A stretch of 6,014 bases of DNA from JAIVJN01 sp036732565 (GTDB lineage Bacteria; Acidobacteriota; Vicinamibacteria; Vicinamibacterales; UBA2999). This document shows positions 1-5,836 of this stretch, in pieces. The stretch spans positions 1 to 6,014 of the forward strand of contig DAINCF010000452.1 in NCBI GenBank assembly GCA_036732565.1, given 5' to 3'. Every line of letters starts with the position of its first letter. Within the stretch, counting starts at the first letter, position 1. The notes under the pieces were generated by a model. It had not been told where the DNA came from. It made no database searches and saw only the letters and a program-made list of their open reading frames with translations. A program made the translations under genes and the position numbers.

Positions 1-752
1 AAGTCGTCGACGTCGAGCTTTGCGTCGAGCCCGTACTGCACGTACTCGATGCCATCGCGCAGCGTGAACGCCAGCTCCTGGACGGCGGTCGAGCCCGCCT
101 CGCGAATGTGGTACCCGCTGACGGAGATCGTGTTCCATTTGGGCACCGCGCCCGAGCAGAACGCAAACACGTCGGTGACCAGACGCATCGACGGCACCGG
201 CGGAAAGATGTACTCCTTCTGCGCGATGAACTCTTTCAGGATATCGTTCTGGATGGTGCCGGAAATCGCCTGCCAGTCGGCGCCCTGCTTCTGCGCGACG
301 ACGAGGTACATCGCGAAGATCATCGCCGCCGGCGAGTTGATGGTCATCGACGTGGTGACTGCGCCCAGCGCGATGCCGTCGAACAGGCGTTCCATGTCCG
401 CCAGCGACGCCACGCTCACGCCGCACTTCCCGACTTCGCCCCTGGCGAGCGGGTGATCGGGATCGCGTCCCATCAAGGTGGGCAGGTCAAAGGCGACGCT
501 CAGGCCGGTGCCGCCGGCGGCAATCAGCTCCTTGTAACGCTGGTTCGTCTCCTCGGGCGTCCCGAACCCGGCAAACTGCCGCATCGTCCAGAGCTTGCCG
601 AGGTAGCCCGTCCGGTGGATGCCGCGCACATACGGAAACGCTCCCGGAGCGCCGATATCCCGGACGTAGTCCAGCGAGGCGACGTTGTCGGGCGCATAGA
701 GCCGCTCGATCGGCTGCCCGGAGATCGTCGTGAACACCTCGCGCCGTTCCAC
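1..752 (-). CDS. Coenzyme B12-dependent acyl-CoA mutase large subunit (methylmalonyl-CoA mutase family), N-terminal part, cut by window edge
   Basis: This is the first 250 residues of an adenosylcobalamin-dependent acyl-CoA mutase; the rest lies beyond position 1. Seen: family landmarks run in order, namely FTTISG (7-12), RQFAGFGT (58-65), GLSVAFDLPT (83-92), TSMTIN (134-139), GTIQNDILKEF (165-175), PSMR (187-190) and ISVSGYHIREAG (209-220). These form the substrate-binding TIM barrel that carries out a radical carbon-skeleton rearrangement in the cytoplasm. Family knowledge: methylmalonyl-CoA mutase uses Tyr89 and Arg207 (Propionibacterium numbering), while isobutyryl-CoA mutase has Phe80 and Gln198. 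Here the equivalents are Phe60 and Gln178, so I infer a monocarboxylic substrate such as isobutyryl-CoA/butyryl-CoA. The GTG at 752 is the only plausible start: the frame upstream has no ATG, GTG or TTG before a TGA at 807-809. No Shine-Dalgarno is visible. Automatic annotation would probably read 'methylmalonyl-CoA mutase'. Family membership is very secure; the substrate is not. Confidence 0.93.
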   Translation of the reverse strand, partial: MERREVFTTISGQPIERLYAPDNVASLDYVRDIGAPGAFPYVRGIHRTGYLGKLWTMRQFAGFGTPEETNQRYKELIAAGGTGLSVAFDLPTLMGRDPDHPLARGEVGKCGVSVASLADMERLFDGIALGAVTTSMTINSPAAMIFAMYLVVAQKQGADWQAISGTIQNDILKEFIAQKEYIFPPVPSMRLVTDVFAFCSGAVPKWNTISVSGYHIREAGSTAVQELAFTLRDGIEYVQYGLDAKLDVDD

Positions 753-758
753 GGGGTC

Positions 759-764
759 ATTATA
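759..764 (-). promoter_or_regulatory. Possible -10 element (TATAAT) for the mutase gene
   Basis: Read on the minus strand, a perfect TATAAT lies at 764-759, with six bases between it and the GTG start at 752. Transcription starting about seven bases after the -10 would begin at or next to the start codon, which suits a leaderless mRNA and the lack of a ribosome binding site. I find no recognisable -35 box 16-18 bases upstream, so this may be chance. Confidence 0.3.
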
Positions 765-825
765 AAGCCGCGCCGAAATGGAACTTGTGGTGTCGATACA
801 AAAACATCATGACTTCGATACGCAA

Positions 826-855
826 TTGACATCTGAGGCGGACCGACGGTAACTT
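826..855 (+). promoter_or_regulatory. Candidate sigma-70-type promoter for the glutamate dehydrogenase gene
   Basis: A perfect -35 hexamer TTGACA (826-831) is followed after 18 bases by TAACTT (850-855), a weak -10 with three of six consensus bases. Transcription would begin near 862 and leave a 5' leader of about 70 bases before the ATG at 935. The element lies in the 182-base gap between the divergent mutase and dehydrogenase genes, where a promoter is expected. The -35 is convincing, the -10 less so. Confidence 0.4.
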
Positions 856-934
856 GGGTCGTTTGCACTCATCCACACCGGCGCTCCATGAAGGGGCACC
901 CGACAACCCAGACCGCACATCGTAGAGCTGACGC

Positions 935-2188
935 ATGTCTTCCAACGGCACCGTGTTCGGCGCGATGCTTCAAGAGTTCGAAGAGGCCGCGCGCATCCTC
1001 AACCTCGATCCTGGCATCTGGAAAATCCTCACCCATCCCAAGCGACAGATCATCGTGTCGTGCCCCGTGCAGATGGACGACGGGCGGATCGAAGTGTTCA
1101 CCGGCTATCGCGTGATGTACAACATCACGCTCGGTCCGGCGAAGGGCGGGATCCGCTACCATCCCGGCGTCACGCTCGACGAAGTGACCGCCCTGGCCGC
1201 CTGGATGACATGGAAGTGCGCGGTCGCGCAGCTGCCGTTTGGCGGCGCCAAGGGCGGCATCATCTGCGACCCGACGAGGATGTCGAAGCGCGAGCTCGAA
1301 GCGCTGACACGCCGCTACACCGCCGAGATCATCGACGCCATCGGGCCTGAAAAGGACATCCCGGCGCCAGACGTCAACACCAACGAGCAGATCATGGCCT
1401 GGTTCATGGACACCTACTCCATGCACGTCGGCCACACGGCGACGGCGGTGGTGACGGGCAAACCGGTCGAGATGGGCGGCTCGCTCGGGCGTCGCGAGGC
1501 AACGGGGCGTGGCGTGATGATCGTGGCGCGCGAGGCCGCCAAGCACATCGGCTTCTCGCTCGCCGGCGCGCGGGTCGCGGTCCAAGGCTTCGGCAACGTG
1601 GGATCGGTCGCCGCAGAGCTCCTGGCCGAGCAAGGCGCCAAAATCGTGGCCGTCACGGACTGGAAAGGCGGTGTGCAGGACCCCGGCGGCTTGGACATCC
1701 CGGCGCTCATCCAGTACGCCCGCACCCACGGCGACACCGTCCACGGCTTTCCGGACGCCCAGCCGATCACCAACGAAGAGTTGTTCTCACTGGATGTCGA
1801 CATCCTCGTCCCCGCCGCGCTGGAGAACCAGATCACCGAGCAGAACGCCGGCAGTATCAAAGCCAAGCTGGTCATCGAAGGCGCGAACGGTCCGACCACT
1901 CCGGAAGCCAACAACCTGCTCCATCAACGCGGCGTCTTCGTCGTGCCCGACATCCTCGCCAATGCGGGTGGCGTGACCACCTCGTACTTCGAGTGGGTCC
2001 AGGACCGCCACGGCTATTTCTGGAACGAAGCGGAAGTGAACGCACGGCTGGAGGCGAAGATGGTCGAAGCCTTCGACGCGGTTCGCTTCACCGCCTTCAA
2101 ATACGCCGTCGACATGCGCACCGCCGCCTACATCGTCGCCATCAATCGCGTGGCAACGGTGACGAAAATGCGCGGGATGTATGCATGA
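935..2188 (+). CDS. gdhA: Glutamate dehydrogenase (Glu/Leu/Phe/Val dehydrogenase family)
   Basis: Catalyses reversible oxidative deamination of L-glutamate to 2-oxoglutarate and ammonia with NAD(P) in the cytoplasm. The 417-residue length matches hexameric bacterial and archaeal glutamate dehydrogenases and exceeds leucine dehydrogenases (about 365). Seen: the dimerisation and substrate domain carries GPAKGGIRYHP (67-77) with Lys70, MTWK with Lys94, and PFGGAKGG (101-108) with the catalytic Lys106. Asp146 in DIPAPD is the conserved catalytic aspartate. The spacing of these lysines and the aspartate (24, 12, 40) equals that of the Clostridium symbiosum enzyme. The Rossmann domain has GFGNVG (218-223), and GGVTTSYFEW (345-354) holds the glutamate-side Ser350. 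The end of the second Rossmann strand reads TD (241-242), which does not settle NAD versus NADP. The ATG at 935 fits the family N-terminus (ML..FEEAA..L.LDPG); upstream only a weak TAGAG (923-927) resembles a ribosome binding site. It is a single-gene unit between a divergent and a convergent neighbour. No broken motif is seen. Confidence 0.97.
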   Translation: MSSNGTVFGAMLQEFEEAARILNLDPGIWKILTHPKRQIIVSCPVQMDDGRIEVFTGYRVMYNITLGPAKGGIRYHPGVTLDEVTALAAWMTWKCAVAQLPFGGAKGGIICDPTRMSKRELEALTRRYTAEIIDAIGPEKDIPAPDVNTNEQIMAWFMDTYSMHVGHTATAVVTGKPVEMGGSLGRREATGRGVMIVAREAAKHIGFSLAGARVAVQGFGNVGSVAAELLAEQGAKIVAVTDWKGGVQDPGGLDIPALIQYARTHGDTVHGFPDAQPITNEELFSLDVDILVPAALENQITEQNAGSIKAKLVIEGANGPTTPEANNLLHQRGVFVVPDILANAGGVTTSYFEWVQDRHGYFWNEAEVNARLEAKMVEAFDAVRFTAFKYAVDMRTAAYIVAINRVATVTKMRGMYA

Positions 2189-2245
2189 GGCCGAGGCGCG
2201 ACCTGTCCGCCCAAGCGCCTAGCGCGAAGGTGGAGGCGCCGAGGC

Positions 2246-4351
2246 CTACGTTCCTATCTTGAATGCCACGAGCTCGGCCACCGGCGGCTGCCCCTCCGCG
2301 GCAGTGGCCACTTCGAGCAGATACTCCCCGGGCGCGAGGCTGGAGAGGGGTAGATCGATCGTCCGGAGCGGACCTTCGCCGCGCGTGACGGGCAGGTCCA
2401 CCATCCGTTGCCCTTGACGATTCAACAGGCGTGACGTCACCGTGCCGCCATCGCCAGGTCCGAATGCGTCGACGCGGACGACCAAGCGATCCGTACGGCG
2501 GAAATCGCGACCGGCGGTGGGTCTGGCCGATGCGTCCTGACTGAGCTGCTGGAACTCGCGCGCGTTGCGGGCGATGAAGAGCCGCGGCGTTCCCAGCCTG
2601 ACCTCGGCCGCGGTGAGATCGGGCACCGTGATCTCACGGTCTTCCGTGTCGAGCGTCTCCTTGTCCGTGCCTCTGACGGTCATGCGCAATTCCAGACGCC
2701 CGGGCGGCGCGTCGAACGAGACGATCGCTCCCGGCGAGCCGCCGAGTGGACCCGCGGCGGTGTTGCCATTGCCGTCGCCGTTCGCGGTCGCGGCCCCGCC
2801 AACGTCTCCACGAAAGACGACATCACCCGAAGGTGACGCGACGAGCAGCGACACATCGCGAGGCGCGCCGCGCCGCACGCCCGGCGCCTGCGGCAGCGGC
2901 TCCCACACGAACGTGACCTTTGTCTTTCCGCCTTCGCCCGCCGAGGTTCCGACCCACGTGCGCACGAACCGCGCGTTGGGAGTCGCCAGGGTGGCCAGGG
3001 CACGGTTGATGGCGGGCGGCGGTCCAGGCTTCGGCGGTGCCAGCGCGGTGGCGGTCTCCGTCGGTGACAGTGCCCAGTAGCCTTTGCGCGCACGGACCTG
3101 GATGCCGGGACGCTTCACGCGCACCCGGATGGCGTGGAACTTTCCGTCCTGCGGAGCCTGGGTCGAGTTGTACCCGAGCAGATAGTAGGCGCTCGAGTCG
3201 CGCATGATCTGCTGCATTCCCTTGGCCAGGTCGTTGCGGTTGACGATGGCGCGGCCGTCGGTTTCGTCGGAGAGAATGCGCAGCGTGTCCTGCGTGGCGG
3301 TCAGCGATTCATTACTGGTCTTGAAGTTGACGTTCTCGTTGATGTCGAACTCGCCGGTCGCGAGTCCGCGCGGATCCACCGAGTAGATTGCCGTGTTCGT
3401 GCGGTTGGCGGCGTTGAACACTTCCTGCAGCTCGCGCTGCACGTCGAGGCTGGCGCTGAACTTCGCGCGGTCCTCGTAGATGTTGTTCTCGCCGGCCATG
3501 GGGTTGCTGCGATTGGGATTGCCGAGACCGGGCATCTGCGCGTTGGCATCACGCATCTGCGGCGGCAGGAGCGCGGTGTAGCCTTCGCTCACCAGGATGA
3601 TCGCCTTGCGGCCCTCGCGCAGCGCACCCAGCTTGACCGACAAGCCTTCGAGCGCCGACAGCGACACCTGCCGCCGAATCTGTTCGACGATTTCGGTCGG
3701 CTGCTGCGCGTACCGCTCCTCGGCGGAGTTGCGTGGCGTGTAGTTGAACTTGCGCCCCTCGAATCGCTCCAGTATCCGGATGATGGACGCGTGATCGCGC
3801 GTCAACACCACGGTGTCCAGCGGCGCCAGTGGGTACATCACCGCCAGCAGATCGCTGGGCGCCACCTGGTTCTGCACGAACTCCGTGAGCGGACGCCGCG
3901 ACGCCATGCTGTTGCCGAGGCGAACGTGATAGTCGTCGAGGAAGAACACGAAGATGCGGGAGTTCTCGTTCGCGGCGGCGTTCTCTTCGTCGTTGCGCGA
4001 CCGGATGGGGCTGACCGCTTCGATCAGCTGCTGCGACTCGACCTTGACGAGCCTGAACGTCTCGACCGCCTGACGCTTGTTGTCTTCGAGCACCTCGAAG
4101 TCGTCCTGCGTCAGATCGGTGACCGGGTTGCCCTGCTTGTCGGTGGCGATGACGTCGACGCGGACGAAGTTGATGCCGGCACGAAAGACCGGCTGCTCCT
4201 CGGCGGGTTGTTCGGTTGCCGGCGGTGGTGGAGGCGCCGGCTGCGGCGAAGGTTGGGCGGGCTGCTGGCCACCGCCTTGGGCGATGAGCGTCGCGAGTGC
4301 GAATGCCGCACCGAAAACACTGCCGGCGAAACGAGCTCCTGCCGTACGCAT
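2246..4351 (-). CDS. Secreted VWFA-related protein (acidobacterial VWFA domain family) with C-terminal extension
   Basis: A protein of 701 residues from the ATG at 4351; a GTG directly before it (4354) would give 702. I prefer the ATG because the purine-rich AAGAAGG at 4364-4358 then has six bases of spacing. Residues 1-27 are a signal peptide (Arg-containing start, then a hydrophobic stretch ending LATLIAQ), with no lipobox Cys. A Pro/Gln/Glu-rich linker covers about 30-55. The VWFA-related region follows: FVRVDVIATDKQGNPVTDL and DDFEVLEDN (about 62-92), FVFFLDD (about 134-140), GRKAIILVSEGY (about 247-258), TAIYSVDPRGL (about 320-330), and YYLLGY...ARKGYW (about 389-426), the end block I recall for acidobacterial VWFA proteins (TIGR03436-like). 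About 270 further residues contain a second Pro-rich linker (about 438-448), a Gly/Asn-rich loop (about 527-540) and a beta-rich tail with LAPGEYLLEV. Role unknown; such proteins are exported and thought to mediate protein-protein contacts. The usual DxSxS metal motif is not evident. It converges on the dehydrogenase gene with 57 bases between stops. Confidence 0.9.
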   Translation of the reverse strand: MRTAGARFAGSVFGAAFALATLIAQGGGQQPAQPSPQPAPPPPPATEQPAEEQPVFRAGINFVRVDVIATDKQGNPVTDLTQDDFEVLEDNKRQAVETFRLVKVESQQLIEAVSPIRSRNDEENAAANENSRIFVFFLDDYHVRLGNSMASRRPLTEFVQNQVAPSDLLAVMYPLAPLDTVVLTRDHASIIRILERFEGRKFNYTPRNSAEERYAQQPTEIVEQIRRQVSLSALEGLSVKLGALREGRKAIILVSEGYTALLPPQMRDANAQMPGLGNPNRSNPMAGENNIYEDRAKFSASLDVQRELQEVFNAANRTNTAIYSVDPRGLATGEFDINENVNFKTSNESLTATQDTLRILSDETDGRAIVNRNDLAKGMQQIMRDSSAYYLLGYNSTQAPQDGKFHAIRVRVKRPGIQVRARKGYWALSPTETATALAPPKPGPPPAINRALATLATPNARFVRTWVGTSAGEGGKTKVTFVWEPLPQAPGVRRGAPRDVSLLVASPSGDVVFRGDVGGAATANGDGNGNTAAGPLGGSPGAIVSFDAPPGRLELRMTVRGTDKETLDTEDREITVPDLTAAEVRLGTPRLFIARNAREFQQLSQDASARPTAGRDFRRTDRLVVRVDAFGPGDGGTVTSRLLNRQGQRMVDLPVTRGEGPLRTIDLPLSSLAPGEYLLEVATAAEGQPPVAELVAFKIGT

Positions 4352-4495
4352 CACGTGCCTTCTTCCACCCCACCGCGCAACCTCCGCGCGGCGGGGACCC
4401 CGGGGTGAGGCGGCGGCGACCGCCTATAGGTTCGATGATAACATTCCCAGTTTCTACGTCCTACGCAAGGATTTCGCCCCGCAGACCGAGGATTC
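4352..4495. promoter_or_regulatory. Divergent intergenic region between VWFA and acyl-CoA dehydrogenase genes
   Basis: These 144 bases must carry the start signals of two divergent genes, but no complete sigma-70 promoter is convincing. Seen: the perfect palindromes CCGCGCGG (4384-4391), ACCCCGGGGT (4397-4406) and CCTATAGG (4423-4430). A TATCAT on the minus strand (4440-4435) matches five of six -10 bases but has no -35. The half nearer the VWFA gene is very GC-rich; the half nearer the dehydrogenase is more AT-rich. A GAGGA at 4488-4492 lies only three bases before the dehydrogenase ATG. Confidence 0.35.
4358..4364 (-). promoter_or_regulatory. Ribosome binding site deciding the VWFA start
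   Basis: Read on the minus strand, AAGAAGG (4364-4358) precedes GTG-ATG. It sits six bases before the ATG at 4351 but only three before the GTG at 4354, which favours the ATG. The core match to GGAGG is partial. Confidence 0.45.
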
Positions 4496-5665
4496 ATGAG
4501 CCAGCAGCAGCAGATCGCCGCCAGTTCCGCATTGACTCGACTGGCCGAAGACGAAGCGCTGTTCCGCGACAGCGTCTACGAGTTCGCGGACAACGAAGTA
4601 CGGCCGCTCGTTCGCGAGATGGATGAGCACGCGAAGTTCTCCAAAGACCTCATCGGCAAGCTGTTCGACCTCGGCGTGATGGGCATCGAGGTTCCGGAAA
4701 GCTACGGCGGTGCTGGTGCGTCTTTCTTCCATGCCGTGCTCGCCGTCGAGGCGCTGTCACGGGTCGACCCATCCGTCGGCGTGCTCGTGGACGTGCAGAA
4801 TACGCTGGTCATCAATGCGCTGGTGCGCTGGGGCTCCGAGGACGTCAAGCGCCGCTACCTGCCGAAGCTCTCGGCGTCGATGATCGGCGCCTACTGTCTG
4901 TCCGAGGCCGGCTCGGGCAGCGACGCGTTCGCCATGACCACGCGCGCGGTGGAGGCCGGTGATGGCTATCGCATCACCGGACGCAAGCTCTGGATCACCA
5001 ACGGCAACGAAGCCGACCTCTTCATCGTCTTCGCCAACATCAACCCTGAGGCGGGCTACCGCGGTATCACGGCGTTTCTGGTCGAGCGCGGCGCCCCAGG
5101 CTTCACGGTCGGCAAGAAAGAGGACAAGCTCGGCATCCGCGCCAGCAGCACCTGTGAGCTCCTGTTCGAAGACTGTGTCGTCCCGAAGTCGGCTGTGCTC
5201 GGCGAGCGCGGCAAAGGCTACAAGGTGGCGATCGAGACCCTCAACGAAGGGCGTATCGGCATCGGTGCACAGATGGTGGGCCTGGCGCAGGGCGCGCTGG
5301 ACTGCACGCTGCGCTACGTCAAGGAGCGGAAGCAGTTCGGCAAAGCCATCGCCGATTTTCAGGGCGTCCAGTTCCAGGTGGCCCGCATGGCGACCGACGT
5401 CGAGGCGGCACGATTGCTCGTCTACAACGCCGCGCGCCTGCGCGACGCGGGCGAGCCGTTTCTGACCGAGGCGGCGATGTGCAAGATCTTCTCGTCCGAG
5501 GTCGCCGAACGCGCGGCGTCGACGGCGGTGAATCTCTACGGCGGCTACGGGTTCGTGAAGGACTACCCGGTCGAGAAGCTGTACCGAGACGCGAAGATCG
5601 GACAGATCTACGAGGGGACGTCGAACCTGCAGCTGGTGACGATCGCCAAACAACTGCTTGGCTGA
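4496..5665 (+). CDS. Short/branched-chain acyl-CoA dehydrogenase
   Basis: An FAD flavoenzyme of 389 residues, full length for the family, that introduces an alpha,beta double bond into acyl-CoA and passes electrons to electron-transfer flavoprotein. Seen: an N-terminal helical domain (about 12-130, with MGIEVPESYGG at 62-72), the first family signature CLSEAGSGSDAFA (134-146), the middle beta domain with LWITNG (165-170) and KLGIRASSTC (211-220), then the C-terminal helical domain with LNEGRIGIGAQM (249-260), RKQFGK (278-283), and a second signature around GGYGFVKDYPVEK (349-361). That signature starts with Asn346 where Gln, Asp or Glu is usual. Glu373 in IYEGTSN is the expected catalytic base. 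From memory the sequence closely follows mammalian ACADSB (2-methylbutyryl-CoA dehydrogenase), notably MGIEV, RASSTC, NEGRIGI and KDYPVEK. Isoleucine or valine degradation is therefore the likely role; isobutyryl- or butyryl-CoA are alternative substrates. The start is supported by GAGGA (4488-4492), though its spacing of three bases is short, and by family alignment. A long repeat hairpin follows the stop. Confidence 0.95.
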   Translation: MSQQQQIAASSALTRLAEDEALFRDSVYEFADNEVRPLVREMDEHAKFSKDLIGKLFDLGVMGIEVPESYGGAGASFFHAVLAVEALSRVDPSVGVLVDVQNTLVINALVRWGSEDVKRRYLPKLSASMIGAYCLSEAGSGSDAFAMTTRAVEAGDGYRITGRKLWITNGNEADLFIVFANINPEAGYRGITAFLVERGAPGFTVGKKEDKLGIRASSTCELLFEDCVVPKSAVLGERGKGYKVAIETLNEGRIGIGAQMVGLAQGALDCTLRYVKERKQFGKAIADFQGVQFQVARMATDVEAARLLVYNAARLRDAGEPFLTEAAMCKIFSSEVAERAASTAVNLYGGYGFVKDYPVEKLYRDAKIGQIYEGTSNLQLVTIAKQLLG

Positions 5666-5674
5666 CACCGACGA

Positions 5675-5836
5675 GGCCACAAAGACACGAAGAGACCTGG
5701 CCACGAAGGCGCGAAGAACACGATGAAGTACGACTAGCCACAAAGACACCAAGACACTAAGGTTTTGGAACGATCTTCTGTGGTGTCTTGGTGCCTTGGT
5801 GGCCACATTCCTTCGTGGTCTTGGTGTCCTGGTGGC
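5675..5836. repeat. Degenerate 'CACAAAGACACCAAG' repeat cluster, direct and inverted copies
   Basis: Three left-hand copies run in one direction, beginning at about 5675, 5699 and 5737, and are built from degenerate units like CCAC(A/G)AAG and ACAC(G/C)AAG. GCCACAAAGACAC occurs exactly at 5676-5688 and 5737-5749. Two right-hand copies, at 5779-5804 and 5810-5836, are in inverted orientation (TGTCTTGGTG type). The third left copy can pair with either right copy. The cluster fills almost the whole gap between the acyl-CoA dehydrogenase stop and the 3' end of the leftward reading frame at 5836. I recall similar sequences scattered between genes in several environmental phyla; this is memory, not a search. 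Open frames crossing it translate to low-complexity peptides such as VVLVSWW and are not genes. Confidence 0.85.
5737..5803. terminator. Long imperfect hairpin, possible bidirectional terminator or 3'-end structure
   Basis: Positions 5737-5757 pair with 5783-5803: 19 of 21 positions are Watson-Crick, including 11 consecutive pairs (CACCAAGACAC with GTGTCTTGGTG), around a 25-base loop. It begins 72 bases after the acyl-CoA dehydrogenase stop and ends 33 bases from the stop of the convergent frame at 5836, so transcripts from both sides would form it. No T-run follows on either strand, so classical intrinsic termination is unsupported. Protection of 3' ends, or no function, is equally possible. 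Confidence 0.4.

Noticed and set aside
108..812. A 234-codon plus-strand open frame opposite the mutase
   Set aside because: The minus strand encodes unmistakable acyl-CoA mutase motifs throughout; the plus product is an Arg-rich shadow.
524..868. A minus-strand frame with ATG starts around the mutase start
   Set aside because: It is in another frame and its Arg/Ser-rich product does not match the mutase family; the GTG at 752 is in the conserved frame.
869..1744. A 291-codon minus-strand open frame opposite glutamate dehydrogenase
   Set aside because: Antisense shadow of a clearly conserved gene, with His/Arg/Asp-rich composition and no motifs.
2215..2239. Inverted repeat GCGCCT...AGGCGC between the convergent dehydrogenase and VWFA stops, considered as a terminator
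   Set aside because: Only six base pairs with a 13-base loop and no T-run; such matches are expected by chance at this GC content.
2189..2245. The 57-base gap between convergent genes, considered for a small RNA or gene
   Set aside because: It is too short and shows no start codon with a frame, no promoter and no strong structure.
3134..4408. A 424-codon plus-strand open frame opposite the VWFA gene
   Set aside because: It lies antisense to a recognisable exported protein; the translation is Arg/Val/Asp/His-rich, typical of a GC-rich shadow frame, and shows no family motif.
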